Shown: in pieces, positions 56,559 through 64,000 of the stretch | Numbering within the stretch: position 1 is the first letter of the stretch | How the letters are laid out: every line of letters starts with the position of its first letter | Source of the DNA: Enoplolaimus lenunculus | Lineage: Eukaryota > Nematoda > Enoplea > Enoplida > Thoracostomopsidae | Assembly (NCBI GenBank): GCA_030248215.1 | Contig: JASANG010000606.1 | Location: forward strand, 62,001 to 126,000 | Direction: 5' to 3' | Length of the DNA: 64,000 bases | Notes under the pieces: generated by a model | What the model saw: only the letters and a program-made list of their open reading frames with translations | What the model was told of the DNA's origin: nothing | Database searches by the model: none | Position numbers and translations under genes: made by a program

Positions 56559-56945
56559 CAACCGGAATTCGGGTTGCTATAGGGAAATCCGCTATTTTTA
56601 ACTATCCGGTTCTGGGAATAATATCCAGCATGTCTTCAAAAAAATTTTCCGGTATTTTCGGTATTAGAAATTTCTCATTCGAAAATATACGAAAAATTGG
56701 GGATATTATACATTATAACTTTTATGTTTCTATAAAATTATTTGAGCGTGTATTGCACGTTTCCAAGCTACTACATTTGTTTCAGGATTTTGGCATTCTA
56801 AATGGTGTGTTTACACCATTAAAAACCACTGAATAGTTTTAAAATGAATTTTTCGGTAACATGTGTTTTTATTTTCCGGTTACGGCTCCAGTTCCGGTAT
56901 TTTTAAACTTTCCATTTTCGGTATTTCATAATTCCTTACAGGACT
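56559..56945. mobile_element. GCAACCGGAATTCGGG-type hAT-like relic
   Basis: Left end AGGTTGCAACCGGAATTCGG; CCGGTATTTTCGGTA and GGCTCCAGTTCCGGTATTT words recur through it. The same left end occurs at 43227 (GCAACTGGAATTCGGG) and, inverted, near 15190. Confidence 0.4.
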
Positions 56946-57099
56946 ACGGAACAAAATGAATAAATGATTTAGAAAACGTTCCCGTCAAATTTTTCAAAAC
57001 TTGAAGCAGAAATTACATTACAAGCCGGCGCAGGCTGCATATTTGAAAGAGAGAGAACCATTCTGTTTAATACAACATTTAACATTTGTAAAAGAAATT

Positions 57100-57269
57100 G
57101 GCCAATACCTAAGCCTAAGCCTATGCCTAACCTAAGCCTAAGCGTAAGAATGAGTGCATTCCTAAGCCTAATCGTAAGGCTAAGCCAAGCAAAAAATTAG
57201 TCTAAAACTTAAGTTTACTCTTTTGCTGTCCCGCAGAAAAACGTTGCGCCTCTGATCTTTGTATGGGCC
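57100..57269 (-). mobile_element. TTAGGC-bearing hAT-like MITE with exact 8-bp target duplication
   Basis: Flanked by AAGAAATT on both sides (57092-57099 and 57270-57277). The left terminal repeat is shortened to GGCCAAT, followed by two CCTAAGC blocks, ATTAGTCTAAAACTTAAG, GTCCCGCAGAAAAACGTTG and TTTGTATGGGCC. Confidence 0.9.
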
Positions 57270-58701
57270 AAGAAATTTAAGGATCTATGGTTGGCCGAAG
57301 TCGGTTTGGACAAAATTCAATTTTTGTACTGCTCTGCGCAGATTGGATGAAATTTAAGAGAGCTTGTTTCATCTCATGGGTAGTAAGTAAAACATATTTA
57401 GTTTTCAAAAATCACCATGAAAAATCTGCTATTAAAAATACAAATTTTGGCCCACAGTCATTAAAACTTTGGTAGCAAAACATTTTAATAGCCCAATCAC
57501 AAAGTTTTGGTAAAGCCTGCGAAAATGAGAATTCTTCGATGTCAACGAAAATGGTGTTTGTTGAACTTAATAATTTGGAAGCCTTCTAAAGCTGTTTTTC
57601 ACTGTTTTAATACGCTTGACTGGTTACGGTCCCGTGAGTTTACCATCGCTATAACATTTTGGAAACGGTAATTTACTTCATCACGGGGAAGTATTCATTT
57701 GAAATATTTATGCTCTATTTTAAGTTGCGTTAAACTATTCGCTCAGCGCCGGACGTTATTTCGATAAGAAGTATTCGTATGAAAAATGCAGGGCAGCACA
57801 CTGCCATGCGGAACATCTCACATTTATATACATTTATTTGTGACGCGCGGTGCTGCGCAGTGCAGTGAGATGCTGCGCAACGCAGAAAAGTATAATGTAG
57901 ACCTTAAAGCTTATGCGATAATATGACGTGTTCCGTGTCTGACATGTGCAAAAATCATATAGGTATGTTTACACAGCAGGCACAAATTTGCGATGGCACA
58001 TAACATGCAGCTTCTCTGATGAAGCTGAACACAGACCTTTTATACAAGAAACAGACGCTGTACGTATATGAAAAATGATATTCTTAACAAAAAACGCTTC
58101 GAATGGATTTTTTGCTTTAATTTTATAAGTATTTTTCACCCTTTACGCCTTTACGTACACACCTATTATGAGTATACCCAGAGATAGAAGCGGGCGGGAA
58201 AAGCCGCCTCGCCCGGCCCCGCGGAGCAGCCACTCAATTGTTTGCCGTTCCGAATTTTAGTGTTTTATGCTTTGTACTCGGGAAACAAAAGGTGGATGTC
58301 CGTCCGTCTGTCCGTCTGTCTGTCTCTGCGTCTGTTTCATGAGCCGCTAAACCGATTTTAATAAACTTTTTTTGTTTCACAGCCAATTATCCTGTGTTGT
58401 TAAACACGCATTGGGATTTTAAAATTTTTAGCCGTTTCTTAACTACAGGCTAATTTGCGTAATTGATTAAGCCTAAGTTAGGACTTTCTACATTATTTCA
58501 CTAAATTGGGCCGGCCACCCTTGCCAGAGTTGGGAATTTTTTCTCGTATTTCTTCTATTTATATACATGAAGGGAAAGTGTTTTTTATATTTCGTTTAAT
58601 ACATTGTTGAATATTGATACAACTGAAACAAGTTCGGCGTTTTTCGTTAGAGCTCAAACTGACTTGTTTTCGCAATTTTTGCACCGCCCCGCCATGCCCC
58701 G

Positions 58702-58961
58702 CATAAATTACTCCAGCGCCAAATACAAATGAGTTCGAAACTTTAAAGAATATTTAAGTTTTAAAAGTGCATTCTTAAGTATAATCTTGTCTTTCAAAGT
58801 TTTAATACAGTACAAACGTTTAATTCAACGGATAGTTGCAATACCGGATATCAATAACGAAGGGCGGGTTGAACACAAAAACAGTCCGCAACCGAATAAC
58901 AGGGGGTACCATCTGGAGAGGCCAAAGAAATATCAATTCCCTCTTATTCCAGTCTCTACAG
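58702..58961 (-). mobile_element. TA-flanked MITE (CTGTAGTGACC family), truncated, nested
   Basis: Right 260 bp of the element, ending CTCTTATTCCAGTCTCTACA and G before TA. It is inserted in the 58.2-60.85 kb element. Confidence 0.75.
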
Positions 58962-59200
58962 TAGTCTATTATTGCTTGTAGTGCCACTTTGGTTCAAATC
59001 ACTTTGTTCCAGTCAGGTGTCATTACACCACTCTCGTTCAAATTTTGTTGCATATTCAGTGGCGTAAAGTGAATAAACTTGTTCTAAGGCCACCACACAA
59101 CGGATAAGAACTAAACGATCAAACTTCCAATAAAATGATAACTTGCTTCTTAACATATACATGTTTGCACAGGTTGGAGTCCGGTGAGGCTTGAAACAAC

Positions 59201-59370
59201 AAATCTAGAACAGAGCCGTAACAGTGGTATAAGAATATTTCTAAGCCTAATCCTAAGCGCAAGAATGTGGTTAGACTTTAAAGCCTACGCAAAAACTACT
59301 CTTAAGCTTAATTAAGCTAATATTCTAATGCAGACCCACAGAAAAAACGTTTCGCCCTGTTTACATGGCT
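59201..59370 (-). mobile_element. TTAGGC-bearing hAT-like MITE, nested
   Basis: ATCTAGAACAGAGCCGTAAC, AGCCTAATCCTAAGCGC, GCAGACCCACAGAAAAAACG and TGTTTACATGG. It is inserted in the 58.2-60.85 kb element. Confidence 0.75.
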
Positions 59371-59639
59371 GAAGTGACAATACGACTTATAATTTATAAG
59401 AATCAAATTTCTTTCTTTCAAGAAATAGTTGTCATATATTCAAGAATTTATTTTCTGATTTTGATGTATGTAAAAAAGTTGCCCTATTTATATTCTTAAG
59501 AGTGTATAAATAATTGAATTTCAGAGATATTTCGGGTTGATCGTTGATCTTAGGCTTTCCCCAACCTAAGTTTACGTCTTGGACGTATCTTAGGTTGTAA
59601 AATTAGGGGATTTGGTGGAGATTAAATTCCAATTTTAAA

Positions 59640-60610
59640 GGTGACTTCATTTATCGGTTTTGGAGGTTTGTAAGCAATTTTCTCAGATTCCTCGCACCCA
59701 AAAACCCTTCGCCACCCTAATAATTATTGGAATAATTTAAAAACTCCTAATTTTGTCTCGTCAATTAAGCAAATATGCAATCTATATATTAGCTAGCTAT
59801 TCGATAATTGCTTTTAAAGGTTTGTAGACAATTTATTCAGATTCCTCGCACCCGAAAACCCATTATTGCTGAAATTACATTGCTTGTAACCGTAATAATT
59901 AGTGAAACATTGTAAAAAACGTCTAATTTAGACTTATCAATTCTGCTTATATGCAAATTATCTATTAGCTAACTACATAATTATCGATTTTAGACGTTTG
60001 TAAACAATTTATTTAGATTCCTCGCACCAAAAAACCTTCAGTAAACCGTAATAATTATTGAAATAATTTAAAGTCCTAATTTTGTCTTGTCATTAAGCTA
60101 ATATGCAAATCAGCTATTAGCTAACTATTCAATTATCGGTTTTCGAGGTTTGTAAACAATTTATTCAAATTTCTCGCACCCAAAAACCTTCAGTAAACCC
60201 TAATCATTATTGAAATAATTCAAAAATTCCTAGTTTTGTCTTGTCAATTAAGCTAATATGCAAATTAGCTATTAGCTAACTATTCAATTATCGGTTTTGG
60301 ATGTTTGTAAACAATTTATTCAAATTCCTCGCACCTAAACACCGTTTGGTGCTGAAATTATATTGCTTTTAACCTTAATAATTAGTGAAATATTGTAAAA
60401 AGTCTTAATTTAGGCTTATAAACTACGCTAATATGCAAATTATCTATTAGCTAACTGCTCAATTATTCGTTTCGGAGGTTTGTAAACAGTCTACTCAGTT
60501 TCTCGCACCCAAAAATCCTTTAATGCTAAAATTAGATTGCTTCTAACTGTAATAATTAGTGAAATATTGTGGAAAGTCCTAATTTAGGCTTAATTCATTA
60601 TGCAAATTAG
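59640..60610. repeat. Satellite of about 155 and 174 bp units (six copies)
   Basis: Each unit has GGTTTGTAAACAATTTATTC, CTCGCACCCAAAAACC, TAATAATTATTGAAAT and TATGCAAATTAGCTATTAGC. Unit starts near 59655, 59812, 59985, 60137, 60294 and 60469. Longer units carry an extra TGCTGAAATTACATTGCTT piece. Confidence 0.85.
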
Positions 60611-61062
60611 CCTGTAGCTACTAAACGGCTTAAAATTTTAAAACCCCAATGCGAGGTTAACACCACAGGATAATTGGCTTTCAAACAAAAAAAGCTTTAT
60701 CAAAATCGGTTCAGCCCTTCCTGAGATTCTTTTCGGACGGACAGACGGACGGACGGACATCCACCTTTCGACCCCCAAGTACAAAATATAAAACGGTTCG
60801 CGAAACTCCGAGCTCCGCTCTGAGTTTCGCTTCGCTCAATGAAAAATTTCAGAAACTAATGTCTTGGGTGCAAGACATATATGTCTTGAATCCAGATTAA
60901 CATATAATTGTCTTAAATTTAGGAAAAAATTCCAGAATATCAGAAGATCTTTTTATGTGTATGTCTCATAGTGAGCAGGCACTATTACTTGACATTGTCT
61001 GTAATATAATTGCAGTTTGTAAATCAGAATACTTGCCGAATTGAACAACTACAATGCCGCTT

Positions 61063-61068
61063 TTTAAT
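61063..61068 (-). terminator. ATTAAA poly(A) signal variant
   Basis: ATTAAA on the minus strand, 44 bases past the TAG at 61112-61114. It is a common variant of the signal. Confidence 0.4.
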
Positions 61069-61111
61069 TTCATGAAGGTTAAAATGTGCTTCAGTCCAAG
61101 ACATAGAAGCA

Positions 61112-62772
61112 CTAGGATTCCATTGCATCAAAGATTTCCTTTTCCAGCAATACATCCTGCTCATCAATTTTTGTATCCGCTTTCTTTTCCTTAAACACAT
61201 CACCCTTTTTCCCATCTCCAAATTTGGCTAAACTGTTGCCCTCAGAATTTGCGTTATTCATTGCTTCATCCATTGCTTCTTCAGTTGCACCAGTTTCTTT
61301 CTTTGAGGTTTGGACGTCGAAATTTACTAAACGTAAATGCTGTCGACATTTGTACAGAATACAACCAACTTGTCGCATTGGGTTAACATGAATTGTACCA
61401 ACATTTGCGTTCGGGATAAGTTGATAATCCTAAATAAAATAAAAAGGCTAACATAAATTTCACAAAAATTTAACATCATAGTTAACAATAAGCAGAGCGT
61501 AATTAACTGTTAGACCTTAAACACCATGCTATTGATCATTCATTTCCATTATGTGGGATAGTTACCGGACACACGTTTTAACATTGTAAAACATTTTCAC
61601 ACAGATAAACGTGGAAAAACTGCATGGTCCTAGCAAAATTATACAATCTGAAGTTTTCAAACCAGGCCAAAAGTAATAAAAACCAATCACATAAACGTTT
61701 TCAAAAAACTAACTACACATCATGTTCTTTTACGAACTTACTTCGTTTGCAATTAGCACCTCCGCATCGACCAGTGAGCCGAAATCTACCAGAAACGTTG
61801 TATCTTTGACAGAACCGCTAACAGCTTCCTGCACCGTCTTACAATTTCCCCAATATTTCGTCAATACATCGAATTCATTGAACAAACAAAGATAGCTTTC
61901 ATGTCCATGTTCAGACAATAGCTGGCCACTTTTCGTACCAGAAAACTGTTCCGCGGAAGATTTTTGTACGAGTAGCATCACTGATGTGCTTGGTGTGTAC
62001 AATTCAAAATCTATGATACTAGAAGCACCGTGCTAAAGGGCAAAAAATGAAGAATAACTAATACTATATAAAATAACTTTCCAGAAGCTGCCCGAAACAA
62101 TGCAATGCATTGAAAAAATATCTTGAGTGATATGTGCTAATCGTTTATTCGCTTCAAACTACTACTAGAACAAACCACCGCTTCACCTTCCACAGTTATC
62201 GTTGCCGAGAAACATAGATTAAAAGCGCTATTAATTTAAGTCTGTCATTCAATAATCTGCGGTTCTATCCTAACGTAATAATATACTCCAAATACGTTAA
62301 AGTTACACAGGAAGGCAGTAATGCGAAATTATGAGTGATTCACAAACCTGTTTAATTGAACTCCATAATCCATCAGGCGATTAACCGTAAAAGTACCGTT
62401 CGTCTCAACCATCCAGAAATTTCGGTTAATATTTCCCCTGTGTCATTTGTGCTCAAATTTCGCGATACCGAAACCTTATAGCGTAAACTAAGCTAACCTA
62501 AATAGTAAATACAAAATTACCTTTACAATAATCGCATAGCAGGGGCCACCTGTTGAAGGATCTACAGCAAACCCCAAATAGCCTTTCACATCATTGCCTT
62601 CACATGTTGGAATGGACATACGAACAATATACAAGTCTTCCGATGGACATTGATCTGGACTGTTGCATTCAACACTACCTTTCTTTTGAACAGAACTCCT
62701 TAGAATTGTTGCGATACTAATCTTTGGTCTTTTGGCAGGGAATTGAGACGCGCAATTCAGTTTACCTAGTGC
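61112..62772 (-). CDS. Unrecognised conserved-looking protein, last three exons
   Basis: Exons: 62521-62772, 61742-62032, 61112-61429 (TAG). They have lengths 252, 291 and 318 nt, all phase 0, with TTTTAG or TTTAG acceptors and GTAATT or GTAAGT donors, encoding at least 286 residues. Exon A has cysteines at NCASQF, ECNSPDQCPSEDLY and PTCEGNDVKGYLGFAVDPST. Exon B starts HGASSIIDFELYTPS, with SYLCLFNEFDVLTKYWGNCK. Exon C has VNPMRQVGCILYKCRQHLRL and then a low-complexity, charged tail (GDGKKGDVFKEKKADTKIDE) to FDAMES. The compact globular-looking text followed by a disordered Lys/Glu tail is plain; I do not recognise the family, and secretion cannot be judged because the 5' end lies above 62772, probably outside the window. 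Confidence 0.8.
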
Positions 62773-64000
62773 CTAAAACATAACGTGAAAAATAGTTTTA
62801 TAAAATAATGGTAAATCAAAAGGCCCATGTATCTTCCTGCCGTCTGGAATTCCCGCCGTCCCCTTGCTCATCAAAATTTGCCGGAGCTGGAGGTGAACAA
62901 AGTTAGGTAATAAAAACATTTAACAACAATCTAAATAGGTGTTGTCCAAAAATTTGTTTTAAGCAATCTTTTTGAGAAATATCGGCAGATTAAACGACCA
63001 AAATTGTTAACCTAAAGTTACAAACAAACTAAAGGAAATGCATAAATTCTATTACAATAAGAAAAAATTTCGATATCTTAATTTGCGGAACCACCGGCAA
63101 AAATTCTACAGGCGCCGGAGCTGGAGCCGAGGGCCAATTTTCTCTCGGCATCGGAGCCAGTGCAAACCTCCGTTTGTTTCATGCATGGTCAGCTTTTAAG
63201 CATACGTTTTTCCTGGGACAGAAACGAGAGCTTTTGTAATTTTTGTGTTATCCCGTAAACTTATTTTTAAGGTAGGGTTAGGCTTAATGTAAGGGTTAGA
63301 CAAAGAATACGAGTAGGCTTAAACATACGTAGATCTTAGGCTTAGCTTTAGTTTATGCTTAGGGTTGGGCATATAGGTTAATGCTAAAGTGAAGTAGCCG
63401 TAGGCTTACGCCTACTCTTTGACTTAGACTTCGATTTATAGCGTTAGGCTTAAGCCTGGGCTTAGATGTTGGTTTTGGTTTCTTAACCGTAGGCTTAGAA
63501 AACCTCACAACCACGACCATAAATTAAAAAATCTCATCTGCGACAATATTCCCAATGTCACGTGCGACCATACGCCGACATCCCAAAATCACATTATGTA
63601 ACTATATCCCAAAATCCCTAACACCTAACTTTAATCATATCAGAAAATCCAACATGTGGCCATTTTGAAATAGCAAAACGTTCAAATCCCACCTATGACC
63701 AGATCCGAAATCTTAACCATGGTGATAACCCCAAATCTTAAAATAGCACCTATGACAATGTCCCGAACTCCAATATTAGACCTTCGGTCATGTCCCGAAG
63801 TTCAAAATCCCACTGGCGATCATATCCCGAAATCCTAACTCACACTGGCTTCACCAAATTGCTATATGACAAAGTGAGATTTTGGGATGACAGCGAGGTT
63901 GACATGAGTTAAACAAAAAATCTTCTAAGTGAATAAGTATCTTACAACTGACATTACTAACTTATTGCACATGCATCCAGTGTAACCTGTTCTGGGTAAT
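62773..64000. other. Probable intron or upstream stretch with repeats
   Basis: No further exon of the minus-strand gene was found. GGCCCATGTATCTTCCTGCC at 62822, CCGGAGCTGGAG words at 62881 and 63115, a degenerate TTAGGC-like array (63265-63500) and short repeats of CCCAAAATC(C/T)/CCCGAAATC (63560-63860, roughly 45-bp spacing) are present. Confidence 0.5.
63265..63500 (+). repeat. Degenerate TTAGGC-like array
   Basis: AGGTAGGGTTAGGCTTA, GCTTAGGCTTAGCTT and many variants over about 235 bp without clear terminal repeats. It is an eroded relative of the TTAGGC-type MITEs or an interstitial telomere-like tract. Confidence 0.6.

Larger units (their letters stand above)
58190..60845. mobile_element. 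2.6 kb inverted-repeat element with internal satellite
   Basis: Left arm (about 58261-58500): TTTTGTACTCGGG-like text, AAAGGTGGATGTCCGTCCGT, AAACCGATTTTAATAAA, CAGCCAATTATCCTGTG, TTAAACACGCATTGGG. The right arm (about 60600-60810) is its inverse. Between them lie a TA-flanked MITE, a TTAGGC-type MITE and a six-unit satellite. There is no transposase frame. Superfamily unassigned. Confidence 0.7.
50110..61062. other. Intergenic, transposon-rich stretch
   Basis: I could not support any host exon. Besides the elements listed separately, there are (CCGGA)-rich words at 53950-54030, a 12-C run at 56101-56112, and a 98-codon plus-strand frame at 55073-55369 (many Arg/Lys, no family). Confidence 0.45.

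Overview
The window is animal nuclear DNA: AT-rich, gene-poor, with small exons split by long introns and dense non-autonomous DNA transposons. Intron acceptors are almost all TTTCAG, TTTTAG or TTTATAG, and many dispersed elements carry degenerate TTAGGC arrays. TTAGGC is the nematode telomere repeat, so a nematode (perhaps an early-branching one with an enlarged genome) is the best guess. This is inferred, not proven. No retroviral or LTR element was recognised.

Layout. 1-22 kb is mostly intergenic or intronic, with repeats, a few weak candidate exons and one plausible minus-strand terminal exon (15475-15692). 22.0-31.4 kb (+) is the 3' part of a gene for an extracellular protein with two divergent MAM-like domains. 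A paralogous single-domain secreted protein lies tail to tail on the minus strand (41599 back to 33551). Its exons match the plus-strand modules in phase and nearly in length. The last intron of the minus-strand gene holds a roughly 6 kb foldback structure (33649-39707): two inverted 18-bp minisatellite arrays (about 113 and 90 units) flanked by inverted copies of an 0.85 kb element. Next to it is an inverted copy of the start of the gene's own last exon.

45.1-50.1 kb (-) is a six-exon gene for a three-ankyrin, SAM-domain scaffold of about 507 residues, recognisably USH1G/SANS. Its exon phases close perfectly, but its first intron needs an AT-AG junction. 50.1-61.1 kb is intergenic and transposon-rich, including a 2.6 kb inverted-repeat element (58.2-60.85 kb) with a 155/174-bp internal satellite and two nested insertions. 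61.1-62.8 kb (-) holds the last three exons of an unrecognised gene whose 5' end lies beyond the window.

Four MITE-like families recur: (1) a hAT-like family (8-bp target duplications, ends GGCCCATGTATAGAACAGGG) carrying TTAGGC-like arrays; (2) a TA-flanked family of about 445 bp with ends CTGTAGTGACCCGAATAAG; (3) a TTAA-flanked piggyBac-like family with ends CCCTTTCACACAT enclosing a tRNA-like sequence; (4) hAT-like elements with CAGTGGCGGATCCAG-type ends. All exon models were made by eye from splice sites, phase and family resemblance. No alignment or transcript data were available.
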